Below the pieces are notes generated by a model. That model was given only the letters and a program-made list of their open reading frames with translations. It did not search any database and was not told the DNA's origin. DNA of 64,000 bases. Origin: Phenylobacterium sp. LH3H17. Its GTDB lineage: Bacteria > Pseudomonadota > Alphaproteobacteria > Caulobacterales > Caulobacteraceae. Both the position numbers and the translations under genes were made by a program. How positions within the stretch are numbered: position 1 is the stretch's first letter; every line of letters starts with the position of its first letter. Positions 52,603-61,938 of the stretch are shown in pieces. The DNA lies in NCBI RefSeq assembly GCF_024298925.1, contig NZ_CP101284.1:1-64000 (forward strand), written 5' to 3'.

Positions 52603-53565
52603 ATGTCGCAGCACCATCCCGTCGTAACCGACCGCAAGGTCGCGGCCCTGCGCCAGGCGATGGGTCCGGTCATCGCCGGCGCCCTTGCCGAGCGCCTGGT
52701 CGTCGAGGTGATGGTCAATCCCGACGGCAAGATCTGGGTGGACCGGATCGGGGAGGGGAGGTCGTGGACCGGCGAACACCTTGCCGCGGCTGACGCCGAC
52801 CGCATCCTGCGCCTGCTGGCCGACCACGCCGGCGAGGTGGTCACCCGTGATCACCCTAGGGTCAGCGCGACCTTGCCGCTGACCGGGGAACGCTTCCAGG
52901 GCGCTTTCATGCCCGTGGTCTCCAGCCCGGCCTTCGCGATCCGCAAACGGCCGGAGGTGGTGTTTACCCTCGACGAGTATGTCGCCGGCGGGATGATGAC
53001 CGAAGGTCAGGCGGCGATCATCCGAGCGGCGGCTGTCGCGCGGCAGAACATGCTGATCGTCGGCGGCACTGGATCGGGCAAGACGACCTTGGCCAACGCC
53101 ATCCTGGCCGAGCCCGCCTTCGCCGAGGATCGGGTGGTGCTGATCGAGGATACCGCCGAGCTGCAATGCTCAGCCGCGGACCAGATCCAGATGCTGACCA
53201 AACGCACGGAGCCGCAGGTCACCATGACCGACCTGGTCCGCGATACGCTGCGGCTGAGGCCCGACCGGATCATTATCGGCGAGGTGCGCGATGGCTCGGC
53301 GCTGGATCTTCTGAAGGCGTGGAATACGGGCCATCCCGGCGGTCTGGCGACCATTCATGCCAATAGCGCCATGGAGGGTCTGACGCGGCTTGAGGATTTG
53401 ATCGGGGAGGTGACCCAGCGGATTCCCTATCGGGCGATCACCCAGGCGATCAACCTGGTGATCCATATCGCCCGCGCGCCAGCCGGACGGCGGGTCCAGG
53501 AGGTCGCCCGCGTGACCGGCCGCGAGGGTGACGCCTATGTCCTGGAGGCGTGTGTCGAGGGGTAG
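52603..53565 (+). CDS. trbB: TrbB/VirB11 conjugation ATPase
   Basis: 320 aa. Walker A VGGTGSGKTTLAN (about residue 153), Asp box VLIEDTAEL, Walker B RPDRIIIGEVRDG, His box PGGLATIHANSA: all intact. TrbB normally sits directly before trbC; here trbC is at the other end of the element (12321). The last 34 bases recur at 54318-54351. Confidence 0.95.
   Translation: MSQHHPVVTDRKVAALRQAMGPVIAGALAERLVVEVMVNPDGKIWVDRIGEGRSWTGEHLAAADADRILRLLADHAGEVVTRDHPRVSATLPLTGERFQGAFMPVVSSPAFAIRKRPEVVFTLDEYVAGGMMTEGQAAIIRAAAVARQNMLIVGGTGSGKTTLANAILAEPAFAEDRVVLIEDTAELQCSAADQIQMLTKRTEPQVTMTDLVRDTLRLRPDRIIIGEVRDGSALDLLKAWNTGHPGGLATIHANSAMEGLTRLEDLIGEVTQRIPYRAITQAINLVIHIARAPAGRRVQEVARVTGREGDAYVLEACVEG
53532..53565 (+). 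repeat. trbB 3'-end repeat, copy 1
   Basis: The last ten codons plus stop of trbB (AYVLEACVEG). They are repeated at 54318-54351 with only two differences, both synonymous. Confidence 0.9.
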
Positions 53566-53798
53566 CGCTCAGGGCGACGTCCGACGGCCTCGGCATGAGC
53601 CAAACTTGGCCGGCAAGCTCCGTGACGTGGCCGCAAACTGGGAAGTCGACGTAGACAACACTCACTTCGGGGTTGCCGTCCGAAAGATTGCAAGGTTCTG
53701 CGATTGCCCGAGTGCGTCGCGTTGAAACAATCAATCTTCGGGTCTGGCAGATATTGAGTGCGGGGTGATGTCCCTCACCGCTCACTCACATTGTCTTC

Positions 53799-54032
53799 TC
53801 AGTGAAACGCGCGCAGGTGGTCGCGGTCGGTTCGCAGATCAACGGCCGAAAGGGAGCCCCAAGTGTCTGCTTGGGCCAGCACCCGCGCATCTTCGCCGCG
53901 CCATTCGGCTAGCAGCGCCAAGCGGATCGCCGCGGCGACGGCCTCTTCTCGGTCGATGTAAAGCTCTTCTACATTCGACTGCGCCACGCACCACCCGTTC
54001 GCCTTCGCGAACACTCCGATCCAAACAGTCAT
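53799..54032 (-). CDS. Small DUF2188-like protein (77 aa)
   Basis: ATG 54032 with GAGGAGG seven bases upstream. The sequence MTVWIGVFAKANGWCVAQSN, then VEELYIDREEAVAAAIRLAL, has the strand-strand-helix pattern of DUF2188-like small proteins. Function unknown. It lies in the 752-bp segment between the two copies of the trbB end. Confidence 0.6.
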   Translation of the reverse strand: MTVWIGVFAKANGWCVAQSNVEELYIDREEAVAAAIRLALLAEWRGEDARVLAQADTWGSLSAVDLRTDRDHLRAFH

Positions 54033-54192
54033 TACGCCGCCTCCTCGCCGCCGGAGCCGCTCTGTAGGCCTGAAGCATGACTTCAATGAGACGGGCGCCA
54101 GGTATCTCGTTCAGAGAGTGACCGACCTAACTGAGGGCGCCAAGTTCACCCCCTTGAGGACGTCCACGCGCGCAGCCCTGGCAAGGTCCGCT

Positions 54193-54316
54193 GGTGCTGT
54201 CAGTCTAACGCGAACCAGTCTCCACTAACGACGGCGTCGTGATGGAGGGGCCTAGGATGCGGGGTTTCAAGCGTGACAGGTTTCCGGCTGACGTCATCCG
54301 CCAGGCGGTGTGGCTG
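54193..54316 (+). mobile_element. IS6-type insertion sequence remnant (5' end)
   Basis: ATG 54257 opens a transposase start, FKRDRFPADVIRQAVWL, that fits the N-terminus of IS6-family transposases (R-F-P-x-x-V-I-x-x-A-V-W-L-Y). The frame breaks off after WL, exactly where the trbB-end duplicate begins (54317-54318). GGTGCTGTCAG at 54193 may be the IS end. Only about 124 bp remain. Confidence 0.55.
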
Positions 54317-54317
54317 C

Positions 54318-54351
54318 CGCCTATGTCTTGGAGGCTTGTGTCGAGGGGTAG
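54318..54351 (+). pseudogene. trbB 3'-end remnant (copy 2)
   Basis: 34 bp matching the end of trbB with two synonymous changes (CTG to TTG, GCG to GCT). Synonymous divergence means this copy once evolved as a real trbB, so it is a leftover of a related transfer cluster rather than a recent duplication. Confidence 0.75.
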
Positions 54352-54401
54352 GCGGCTAGGTGCGGACGCGGTTTCGGGCCGGGGGCTGGGCGTCAGTTCT
54401 A

Positions 54402-54431
54402 TTTTAATGTAAGGCTGCTACGACATTAAAA
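54402..54431. promoter_or_regulatory. hip operator (inverted repeat)
   Basis: TTTTAATGT and ACATTAAAA form a perfect 9-bp inverted repeat with a 12-base spacer, 29 bases before hipB, in an AT-rich promoter-like stretch. HipB-type antitoxins repress their own operon from such sites. Confidence 0.65.
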
Positions 54432-54459
54432 CCCGATAAGGTCATCATAAGATAACATT

Positions 54460-54789
54460 ATGCCCGCCGCGCACCGTCCTTCTATTGCTACTCGCCGTGC
54501 GCTGCGCAAGCTGGGCGAGGATATCGGCAATGCGCGTCGCCGTCGCCAGCTGACCATGGAGATCCTGGCAGAGCGGGCGTTTACGACGCGCCAGACCCTG
54601 CAGAAGGTCGAGGCGGGCGATCCGATGGTGGCCATGGGCATCTATGCGGCCGTGCTGCAGGCGCTGGGCCTGCTCGACGGCCTTGGCGATCTTGCCGCGC
54701 CGGGCCAGGACGAGGTTGGACTGTCCTTGGCCGACGAGGCGCTGCCAAAGCGGGTGCGCCTGCGGGTTCGGAGCACGCCCCATGCCTGA
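54460..54789 (+). CDS. hipB: HipB-like antitoxin (XRE family)
   Basis: 109 aa. HTH_3 fold: LGEDIGNARRRRQLTMEILA, ERAFTTRQTLQKVEAGDP. The C-terminus is longer than in E. coli HipB. It overlaps hipA by eight bases. It binds the palindrome upstream and neutralises HipA by family analogy. Confidence 0.85.
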   Translation: MPAAHRPSIATRRALRKLGEDIGNARRRRQLTMEILAERAFTTRQTLQKVEAGDPMVAMGIYAAVLQALGLLDGLGDLAAPGQDEVGLSLADEALPKRVRLRVRSTPHA

Positions 54790-56029
54790 CATCGAGGTCC
54801 ATATCGATCGGCCGGGCGGCGTCCAGCGCGTCGGAACCCTTCACCGGCAGGCCCGGCGCGGCGGCGAGGCTGTGGCTTTCGAATACCATCCCGACTGGCT
54901 GGCCGATCCAGACCGGTTCTCGCTGGAGCCTGCGCTTACCCTGAACCGCGGCGCCTTTGCGCCAGCGGCGGGCGTGGCCATGTTCGGATCGCTGGGCGAC
55001 TCGGCGCCCGACACCTGGGGTCGGCGGCTGATGCAGCGCGCCGAGCGGCGCCGGGCCGAGCGCGAGGGTAGCGCGGTCCGCACCTTGGCGGAGGCCGACT
55101 ATCTGATCGGGGTCGCCGATGTGTCGCGTCTGGGAGCCCTGCGCTTTCGCTATGCCGGCGGTGAAGCGTTCGAGGCGCCGACGGCCCAGGGTGTTCCCGG
55201 CCTGGTCGAGCTTGGCCGCCTGATGGCGGTGACCGACCGGATCCTGCGCGATGAGGAGACCGATGCGGATCTGCAGATGATCTTCGCACCGGGCTCTTCG
55301 CTCGGCGGGGCCCGGCCCAAGGCCTCGGTGATCGACCAGCACGGCCGGTTGTCGATTGCCAAGTTCCCGAAGCCGGACGACGACTACAGCGTCGAGCGCT
55401 GGGAATCGGTGGCCCTGACCCTGGCCGGGATGGCCGGCGTCCGGGTGGCCGCCCATGAGCTGATCGAGGTGGCCGGCCAGGCGATCCTGCTATCGCGGCG
55501 GTTCGACCGGGAGGGAGAGGGACGCATCCCGTTCCTGTCGGCGCTGTCGATGATGGGCCTGAAGGATGGAGAGCGGGGAAGCTATCCCGAGCTGGTCGAT
55601 GTGCTGGTGCAGACCGGCGCCCAGGCGCAGCGCGACGCCGTCGAGCTCTATCGGCGGATGGTGCTCAACGTACTGATCTCCAATGTCGACGATCATCTGC
55701 GTAACCACGGCTTCCTGTGGCTGGGACAGGGCGGTTGGACGCTGTCGCCGGCCTACGATCTCAACCCGACGCCGGTGGACGTGAAGGCGCGCATCCTGAC
55801 CACGACCATCGATCTTGATGACGGCACCTGTGACCTGGCCCTGGTGCTGTCGGTGGCTGGGTTGTTCTCGCTCAACGACGCCGAGGCCCGGGATATCGTC
55901 CGCCAGGTGGCCCAGATCACCCGAGGTTGGCGGGACGTGGCCGCCGCGGCCGGCGCCCGGCCGGCGGAGATCCGGCGCATGGAGAGTGCGTTTGAGCATG
56001 ACGATCTGGTCAAGGCGCTGGCGCTTTAG
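54782..56029 (+). CDS. hipA: HipA-like Ser/Thr kinase toxin
   Basis: 415 aa from ATG 54782. Kinase signatures are intact: the glycine-rich SSLGGARPKAS loop, LISNVDDHLRNHGFLW with the catalytic Asp, and LSPAYDLNPTP with the metal-binding Asp. The N-subdomain has FGSLGDSAPDTWGRRLM. HipA kinases phosphorylate aminoacyl-tRNA synthetases and induce dormancy. The pair lies right of the mobile-element junction. Confidence 0.92.
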   Translation: MPDIEVHIDRPGGVQRVGTLHRQARRGGEAVAFEYHPDWLADPDRFSLEPALTLNRGAFAPAAGVAMFGSLGDSAPDTWGRRLMQRAERRRAEREGSAVRTLAEADYLIGVADVSRLGALRFRYAGGEAFEAPTAQGVPGLVELGRLMAVTDRILRDEETDADLQMIFAPGSSLGGARPKASVIDQHGRLSIAKFPKPDDDYSVERWESVALTLAGMAGVRVAAHELIEVAGQAILLSRRFDREGEGRIPFLSALSMMGLKDGERGSYPELVDVLVQTGAQAQRDAVELYRRMVLNVLISNVDDHLRNHGFLWLGQGGWTLSPAYDLNPTPVDVKARILTTTIDLDDGTCDLALVLSVAGLFSLNDAEARDIVRQVAQITRGWRDVAAAAGARPAEIRRMESAFEHDDLVKALAL

Positions 56030-56344
56030 CGGAGACGAACCGCGTCCAGTCGGGAGACGGAAGGCCTTCCCCTGGGCTGAGCCCCGGGTCTTGGCCGAGC
56101 CTTTCGAGCGGCGACACACAGCAACGCGCTGGATTTGGAGGGCGGCCCGCGCGGGAGCTCGGTCCGGCCGCTTCGCGGCTCCTACGGGTCCGCCCCTGGC
56201 GGGCGCTTGGGGGCCGCCCCCGCTCGACGGGTGTCCGGGTGGGGGAGGCGGCTACGACTTGAGGAGTCTCTGAACGCTGTTCACCTAGTCGCGCGGTCGC
56301 CCGCGAGGCGCTCGCGACACGCCGCCCGTTCCGATGCGAATATA
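56030..56344. other. Intergenic region, 315 bp
   Basis: Very GC-rich with several short stem-forming stretches around 56160-56240. It is between convergent hipA and the LysR-like gene, so it probably holds terminators, but none has a T-run. No gene recognised. Confidence 0.35.
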
Positions 56345-57094
56345 TCAGGCGGCGCCGGGCGCGTTCGCCATCGCCAGGAAATCCCGCAGAGCAGGTTTGC
56401 TATTTTCGGGCGACCAGAAGGCGAAGTACGAGAGGAGGTCCCGCTTACTGTCCAGGTGTCGTGCGCAAACCCCGGGATAGAAAGCGCCCAGCGCGTGGGC
56501 GCCGGTAAAGGTGACGCCGAACCCCAATCCGACCATGTCGAGCAGGGTGTCGCGCTGGACCGCGCAGGGCATGGTTAGGGCAGGCGGGCCGCCCAAGGCA
56601 TGACGCACCGCGCCTTCCATGGCCTTGCTGCGCGCGTCATCGCTCGTCACCAAAACCTGTTCCTGTCTAAGGGCCGCGGCGCTGACCTCGGTATCCATCG
56701 TCAAGGGGTGGTGTTCCGACAGCAAGACCATCAGGCGTTCCTGCCACAGGGATTGTGACCGCCACCGTGTCTGCCCAAGGCCTTGCAGACCAAGGACAAG
56801 GTCAAGCCGGCGCCTGTCGAGCTCAGTGGTGAGCCGATCGTCGTCCTGGTCAACAAGCACCAGATCGACCTCCGGATGGCCAGCCTTGAACGCGCTGATC
56901 AGGGTCCGCGGAAAGCCCCAGTTGAGCGAGCATCCCAAACCAATCACCAGTGTCGCGCGCTTTTCGGCCGTCCACCTTGGGAAGGAATCACCCAAGCCCC
57001 GGAAAGGTTGAGCCGCCCCTCCGGGGGGCATAAGCGACAGCATTGGATCGCGCCCACCTTTTGCGCGCAGCGTCTCGCCAGACCGGACGCCCAT
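56345..57094 (-). CDS. LysR-type effector-binding domain without HTH
   Basis: 249 aa from ATG 57094. From about residue 50 it reads as a LysR substrate-binding domain: LVIGLGCSLNWGFPRTLISA, DLVLVDQDDDRLTTELDRRR, LDLVLGLQGL, QERLMVLLSEHHPLT. The N-terminal winged helix is absent; instead there is a short Gly/Pro-rich stretch. It could be a truncated regulator or a stand-alone sensor domain. It overlaps nothing but starts three bases after the next upstream minus-strand gene ends, so the two are one transcript. Confidence 0.75.
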   Translation of the reverse strand: MGVRSGETLRAKGGRDPMLSLMPPGGAAQPFRGLGDSFPRWTAEKRATLVIGLGCSLNWGFPRTLISAFKAGHPEVDLVLVDQDDDRLTTELDRRRLDLVLGLQGLGQTRWRSQSLWQERLMVLLSEHHPLTMDTEVSAAALRQEQVLVTSDDARSKAMEGAVRHALGGPPALTMPCAVQRDTLLDMVGLGFGVTFTGAHALGAFYPGVCARHLDSKRDLLSYFAFWSPENSKPALRDFLAMANAPGAA

Positions 57095-57096
57095 GG

Positions 57097-57540
57097 TTAG
57101 GCCGCCTTTTTCATAGGCGCGACCTCGCGACGGGCGACATGGATTTCCTTGTGCGCGCCGTGCAGACAGCGCTCGACATGGTAACCGCAAGTTTCCAGGG
57201 CTCGATGCACCGGATCAACCTTCATGCCCGCGGCCGGTGTGGGCGTCTCGATCACCAGGATCCCGCCCGCCTTCACGTGAGACGCATCATGAAGCGTGCG
57301 CGCGAGGGTTTCTGGGCTGCTGGCGTTCAGCACGAGCAGGAGGTCGCAGTCGTCAGCGGGGCAGGGGCCTTGGCGAACGTAGCCGACCTTGTTGTAGCCA
57401 TGACGGCAGAACCAGAGGAGGGGCGCGAGGCCCCCAGGTCCTGCGATCCGAATGACGCTGTCATGAGTGACACCGGCCTGGCTCAGCATGTCGTGCATGG
57501 TTTGGCCAAAACGGTGTTTACGCTGCAGGGGGTCGCCCAT
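57097..57540 (-). CDS. Hypothetical Rossmann/methyltransferase-like protein (147 aa)
   Basis: Minus strand, directly upstream of the LysR-like gene. SVIRIAGPGGLAPLLWFCRH, CDLLLVLNASSPETLARTLH and VKAGGILVIETPTPAAG follow the strand-helix order of a class I methyltransferase or Rossmann domain, but the SAM motif is weak. Family not recognised; function unknown. Confidence 0.6.
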   Translation of the reverse strand: MGDPLQRKHRFGQTMHDMLSQAGVTHDSVIRIAGPGGLAPLLWFCRHGYNKVGYVRQGPCPADDCDLLLVLNASSPETLARTLHDASHVKAGGILVIETPTPAAGMKVDPVHRALETCGYHVERCLHGAHKEIHVARREVAPMKKAA

Positions 57541-57806
57541 TGTAAGTCACTTCCGGGGACCGCATGCTCGCTGAACACAATGTCCAGGGGGCTGCGGCCA
57601 CTCGCAATTGTGACTCTCCCTAGCGTAAGCGTTCCATGGGGATGTTCGAAGACACCATAAGGGACTCATAGGGGGCCGGCTGCGCGCAACCCCAAGTCCG
57701 CCTCGAAATCTTTATACTTCCTTGACGTTGATCAATGGGGTTCCACATGGAGCCCTTACGGTGAAGGTCTGTAGAGTAGCGTTCAAACTGTGGCCAGGAG
57801 CGCTCC
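57541..57806 (+). promoter_or_regulatory. kdp promoter region
   Basis: 266 bp between divergent genes. TTGACG at 57722 could be a -35 element, without a convincing -10 box. AGGAG before ATG 57807 is a ribosome-binding site. KdpE binding would be expected here. Confidence 0.45.
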
Positions 57807-57890
57807 ATGCTCGACATCATCTACATCCTTACCGGCATTCTGATCTTCGGCCTCTTCGCCGGATATGCCGCAGCCCTGAGGCGCCTCTGA
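57807..57890 (+). CDS. 27-aa membrane peptide at the head of the kdp operon
   Basis: ATG 57807 with CCAGGAG upstream. The product, MLDIIYILTGILIFGLFAGY plus AAALRRL, is one TM helix with a basic tail. It overlaps kdpF (TGATG). I recall similar tiny genes before kdpF in other proteobacteria. It may stabilise the Kdp complex like KdpF, or respond to turgor; this is inference. Confidence 0.7.
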   Translation: MLDIIYILTGILIFGLFAGYAAALRRL

Positions 57891-57976
57891 TGCTTGCTAA
57901 CATTGTCTGGGGCGTCGGCGCCCTCATCATCGCCATTTACATGGTCATAGCCCTCCTGCGTCCGGAGAAGTTCTAA
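57890..57976 (+). CDS. kdpF: KdpF small subunit of the K+ ATPase
   Basis: 28 aa: one TM helix ([18 protein letters not shown]) ending in RPEKF, the hallmark of KdpF (A-L-L-x-P-E-x-F). It overlaps the upstream tiny gene and kdpA by one base each. KdpF stabilises KdpABC in the membrane. Confidence 0.92.
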   Translation: MLANIVWGVGALIIAIYMVIALLRPEKF

Positions 57977-59685
57977 TGAACGTTCAGGGCTGGGCGGAGA
58001 TCGCCCTCACCATCTTCCTGACGGTGGCGCTTGCCTGGCCGCTCGGCGCCTACGTCGCCCGTGTCTGGGCCGGCGAGCGCACCTGGCTGGACCCCGTCCT
58101 CAAGCCGGTGGAGCGGCTGATCTACGCTGGCTGTGGCGTGAAACGCGAGAAGGGCCAGAATTGGGTGGCCTACGCCTTGAGCTTCCTGGCATTCAGCGCC
58201 GCGAGCTTCCTCGTGCTCTACTTGATTCTCCGGTATCAGAACTTCCTGCCACTGAACCCGCAGGGGTTCGCCGGCATGTCGCCGCACCTGGCGTTCAACA
58301 CCTCGATCAGCTTCGTCACCAACACCAACTGGCAGTCCTACGTGCCGGAGGTGACGGTTTCGACCTTCTCGCAGATGGCCGGTCTGACCACGCAGAACTT
58401 CATGTCGGCCGCCGCCGGCATGGCTGTCGCTGCGGCGATGGCGCGGGCCTTCATGGCCAACCGGGCCGAGGGCCTGGGGTCTTTCTGGGTCGATCTGTCC
58501 CGTAACGCCCTCTACGTCCTGCTGCCGATCGCGCTGGTGGTCGGCGTGGCGCTGGTCGCGTTGGGCGTGCCTCAGAGCCTCGATGCGAACGTGACGGCGC
58601 AGACGCTGGAGGGCGGTAAGCAGACGATCGCGCTCTATCCCGTCGCCAGCCAGGAGGTCATCAAGCAGCTAGGCGTCAACGGCGGCGGCATCTTCAACGC
58701 CAACTCGGCGCACCCGTTCGAGAACCCGAACGCCATCACCAACCTGATCCAGATCCTGGCGATGAACAGCCTGGCGCTGGCCTGCGTCTTCGCCTTCGGC
58801 CGGATGGTGCTGGCCCGGAAGGAAGCTCGCGCCCTGGTGGTCGTCATGACCATCCTGCTGGCGTCGGCGGGCAGCATTGTCTACTGGGCGGAGACCCAAC
58901 CCGCGCCAGCGCTTGTCGCCGCCAATGCGGACGCCAGCGTCAACATGGAAGGCAAGGAGGTTCGCTTCGGTGCGCCTTCCACGGCGGCCTGGGTCGCTGC
59001 GACCACGGGCGCCTCCGACGGCGGCGTGAACGCCATGCACGACAGCCTGATGCCGCTGGGCGGCGGCGTGGCGCTGTTCCTGATGCAACTGGGCGAGATC
59101 ATCCCCGGCGGCAACGGGTCCGGCCTCTACGGCATGATCGTCATGGCGTTGATTGCCGTGTTCGTGGCGGGCCTGATGGTTGGCCGCACGCCCGAGTACC
59201 TGGGCAAGAAGGTCGAGGCCAAGGAAATTAAGTTCGCCATGCTGGCGGTGCTGATCCTGCCGCTGTCGATCCTTGGGTTTACCGCCGTGGCGCTGGTCCT
59301 GCCCGCAGGGCTGGCCGGGCTATTGAACCACGGACCCCACGGCCTTTCGGAGATCCTCTACGCCTACACCTCGGCGACAGCGAACAACGGCTCGGCCTTC
59401 GCCGGCCTGACCGCCAACACGCCCTGGTACAACACCACCTTGGGCATTGCGATGCTGCTTGGCAGATTCGCCTACGCCATTCCGGTCATCGCGATCGCCG
59501 GCTCGCTGGCGGCCAAACCGAAACTGGGCGCCACGACCGGCACCTTCCCGACTGACGGCCCCCTGTTTATCGGCCTTCTGATCGGCGTGATCCTGATCAT
59601 GGGCGGCTTGCAGTTCTTTCCCGCCCTCGCCCTCGGCCCGATCGTGGAGCACTTCCAAGTGCTCCAAGCGGTCGCGGCTCATTGA
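57976..59685 (+). CDS. kdpA: KdpA, K+-binding and translocating subunit
   Basis: 569 aa, polytopic. The four selectivity-loop regions are visible: [49 protein letters not shown] and [13 protein letters not shown]. KdpA conducts K+ with sub-millimolar affinity, powered by KdpB. Normal length for the family. Confidence 0.97.
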   Translation: MNVQGWAEIALTIFLTVALAWPLGAYVARVWAGERTWLDPVLKPVERLIYAGCGVKREKGQNWVAYALSFLAFSAASFLVLYLILRYQNFLPLNPQGFAGMSPHLAFNTSISFVTNTNWQSYVPEVTVSTFSQMAGLTTQNFMSAAAGMAVAAAMARAFMANRAEGLGSFWVDLSRNALYVLLPIALVVGVALVALGVPQSLDANVTAQTLEGGKQTIALYPVASQEVIKQLGVNGGGIFNANSAHPFENPNAITNLIQILAMNSLALACVFAFGRMVLARKEARALVVVMTILLASAGSIVYWAETQPAPALVAANADASVNMEGKEVRFGAPSTAAWVAATTGASDGGVNAMHDSLMPLGGGVALFLMQLGEIIPGGNGSGLYGMIVMALIAVFVAGLMVGRTPEYLGKKVEAKEIKFAMLAVLILPLSILGFTAVALVLPAGLAGLLNHGPHGLSEILYAYTSATANNGSAFAGLTANTPWYNTTLGIAMLLGRFAYAIPVIAIAGSLAAKPKLGATTGTFPTDGPLFIGLLIGVILIMGGLQFFPALALGPIVEHFQVLQAVAAH

Positions 59686-59705
59686 ACCCCTAAGGGCCCA
59701 TTCCC

Positions 59706-61775
59706 ATGACCTATGCATCCGCTCCGCTTGGTGACAACCGCCGCAAGGCAACCAGCATCGTCAGCAGTTTCTCGGGCCCCATGCTGGTCCGAGCCCTACG
59801 CGACGCCTTCGTGAAGCTCAACCCGCGCAAGCTTCTGGGCAATCCGGTCATCTTCGCGACCGAGATCGTCGCGGTGCTCGCCACCGTCTCGACGGCGCTG
59901 GCGGTCAAGGATGGCGGAGACTGGGGTTTCGCCCTGCAGATCGCCTTGTGGCTCTGGGCTACCGTCCTGTTCGCCAACTTCGCCGAAAGCATCGCCGAAG
60001 GCCGCGGCAAGGCCGCCGCCGACAGCCTGCGCGCAACGCGGGTGACGACCAAGGCCAAGCTGCTGGTGGATCCAGGCAGAGGGACGATCGTTCTGACGCC
60101 GGCCCATGAGCTGTCCGTCGGCGATATCGTGCTGGTCGAAGCGGGCGACGTCATCCCATCAGACGGGGAAATCGTCGAAGGTATCGCTTCGGTGAACGAG
60201 GCCGCCATCACCGGCGAAAGCGCGCCTGTCATCCGCGAAAGCGGCGGAGACCGTTCGGCCGTGACCGGCGGGACAACCGTTGTTTCCGACTGGATCAAGA
60301 TCCGCATCACCTCTGCGGCTGGCAACACCTTCCTGGATCGTATGATCGCGATGGTAGAAGGCGCCGACAGGCGCAAGACGCCTAACGAAGTCGCCCTGGC
60401 AGTGCTGCTCGCTGGCCTGACCCTGATCTTCCTCATCGCCACCGTCACCCTCTTGGGGCTGGGCGCCTATTCCGGCGTGAAGCTTGACCCGATGATCCTG
60501 GGCGCGCTGTTCATCTGCCTGATCCCCACCACCATCGGCGGCCTGTTGTCCGCGGTTGGCATCGCCGGCATGGATCGGCTACTGAAGGTCAACGTCTTGG
60601 CCACCTCCGGACGGGCCGTTGAGGCCGCTGGCGACGTCGATACCCTTCTGCTCGACAAGACCGGCACCATCACCTTCGGCAACCGCATGGCCACCGAAGT
60701 GATCGCCGTGCCGGGCGTGCGCCCCGAGATGATGCTCCGCGCCACCCTGCTGGCCTCGCTTGGCGACGAAACGCCTGAGGGCCGTTCGATCGTCGAACTG
60801 GCCCGCACTCAGGGTATGGCGCTGGAAGCCCCGCGCGGCGCCAAGATCATCCCGTTCAGCGCCACGACCCGTCAGTCCGGCCTGGAAGCCGATGGCCACA
60901 CCTGGCGCAAGGGTGCGGTTGACGCGGTGCTGAAAGATTCCGGCCTGACCGTTCAGCAGGCTCCGGCGGAGTTCAACGCCGCGGTTGACCGCATCGCGCG
61001 CTCCGGCGGCACCCCGCTCGCCGTGTCTGAAAACGGCATCCTGTTTGGTGTCATCCACCTCAAGGACGTCGTGAAGCCTAACGTGAAAGAGCGCTTCGCT
61101 GACCTGCGCCGCATGGGCCTGCGCACGGTGATGATCACCGGGGACAACCCTGTCACCGCCGCCGCTATCGCCTCCGAGGCCGGCGTGGACGATTTCCTCG
61201 CCGAAGCGACGCCGGAGGACAAGCTGCGCCTGATCCGCGAGGAGCAAGGCAAGGGCCGTCTGGTCGCCATGTGCGGCGACGGCGCCAATGACGCGCCGGC
61301 CCTGGCTCAATCTGACGTGGGCGTCGCCATGCAGACCGGAGCCCAGGCCGCCCGCGAGGCCGGCAACATGGTGGATCTCGACTCTGACCCCACCAAGGTC
61401 ATCGAGATCGTCGAGGTCGGCAAACAGATGCTGATCACGCGCGGCGCCTTGACCACCTTCTCCATCGCCAACGATGTCGCCAAGTATTTCGCCATCATCC
61501 CGGCCCTGTTCGTGGTCAGCCTGCCGGCGCTGGGCGCCATGAACATCATGGGGCTCGCCAACCCGAAGAGCGCGATCCTGTCGGCGGTGATCTTCAACGC
61601 CCTGGTGATCGTCGTTCTGATCCCGCTCGCCCTCAAGGGCGTGAAGTACCGGGCGATCGGCGCCGGTAAGCTGCTGCAGCGCAACCTGCTGATCTACGGG
61701 CTCGGCGGGATCATCGCTCCCTTTATCGGCATCAAGCTCATCGACATGATCATCTCAGGATTGGGCCTGGTCTGA
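59706..61775 (+). CDS. kdpB: KdpB, P-type ATPase subunit
   Basis: 689 aa. Phosphorylation site [13 protein letters not shown], actuator loop AITGESAPV (the TGES serine is the known inhibitory phosphosite), hinge [21 protein letters not shown] nucleotide site ([10 protein letters not shown]). All intact. It hydrolyses ATP to drive K+ uptake through KdpA. Its last base is shared with the start of the small downstream frame. Confidence 0.97.
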   Translation: MTYASAPLGDNRRKATSIVSSFSGPMLVRALRDAFVKLNPRKLLGNPVIFATEIVAVLATVSTALAVKDGGDWGFALQIALWLWATVLFANFAESIAEGRGKAAADSLRATRVTTKAKLLVDPGRGTIVLTPAHELSVGDIVLVEAGDVIPSDGEIVEGIASVNEAAITGESAPVIRESGGDRSAVTGGTTVVSDWIKIRITSAAGNTFLDRMIAMVEGADRRKTPNEVALAVLLAGLTLIFLIATVTLLGLGAYSGVKLDPMILGALFICLIPTTIGGLLSAVGIAGMDRLLKVNVLATSGRAVEAAGDVDTLLLDKTGTITFGNRMATEVIAVPGVRPEMMLRATLLASLGDETPEGRSIVELARTQGMALEAPRGAKIIPFSATTRQSGLEADGHTWRKGAVDAVLKDSGLTVQQAPAEFNAAVDRIARSGGTPLAVSENGILFGVIHLKDVVKPNVKERFADLRRMGLRTVMITGDNPVTAAAIASEAGVDDFLAEATPEDKLRLIREEQGKGRLVAMCGDGANDAPALAQSDVGVAMQTGAQAAREAGNMVDLDSDPTKVIEIVEVGKQMLITRGALTTFSIANDVAKYFAIIPALFVVSLPALGAMNIMGLANPKSAILSAVIFNALVIVVLIPLALKGVKYRAIGAGKLLQRNLLIYGLGGIIAPFIGIKLIDMIISGLGLV

Positions 61776-61930
61776 TGCAGTACTCCGCCCTCCAAGACCT
61801 GACCGTCCCGGTCATGCTGACCGGTCTCTTCTTCCTGTCCGTGCTCGCCAGTGCGCGGCGGGAGAGAGCGGCGGGCGCCGCCTCCCCCCGAGTTTCCGGC
61901 GCCCGCCGCTACGCCCCCAACATTCATTGA
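61775..61930 (+). CDS. Possible 51-aa membrane peptide between kdpB and the porin
   Basis: ATG 61775 overlaps the kdpB stop by one base. One hydrophobic stretch (VPVMLTGLFFLSVLASA), then an Arg/Ala/Pro-rich tail encoded by the hairpin below. Either a tiny coupled gene or just spacer; the TM part and coupling favour the first, the hairpin the second. Confidence 0.4.
   Translation: MQYSALQDLTVPVMLTGLFFLSVLASARRERAAGAASPRVSGARRYAPNIH
61868..61909 (+). terminator. 12-bp perfect hairpin inside the kdp operon
   Basis: GCGGCGGGCGCC (61868-61879) pairs with GGCGCCCGCCGC (61898-61909) around an 18-base loop. There is no T-run, so it is more likely an RNA-stability or partial-attenuation element between kdpB and the porin than a full terminator. 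Confidence 0.5.
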
Positions 61931-61938
61931 GAAATGCC

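Noticed and set aside
50574..52844. 756-codon minus-strand frame antisense to traG and trbB
   Set aside because: Shadow frame; composition is Arg/Pro-rich without motifs, and the plus strand encodes intact TraG and TrbB.
53528..53725. Plus-strand frame after trbB (NLAGKLRDVAANWEVDVDNT)
   Set aside because: It begins inside trbB in another frame and has no start of its own; could be debris in the junction segment.
12000..54400. Phage or integrase-type integration module
   Set aside because: No tyrosine or serine recombinase motifs were found on either strand, and no att-like direct repeat flanks the 12.3-53.6 kb block apart from the trbB-end duplicate.
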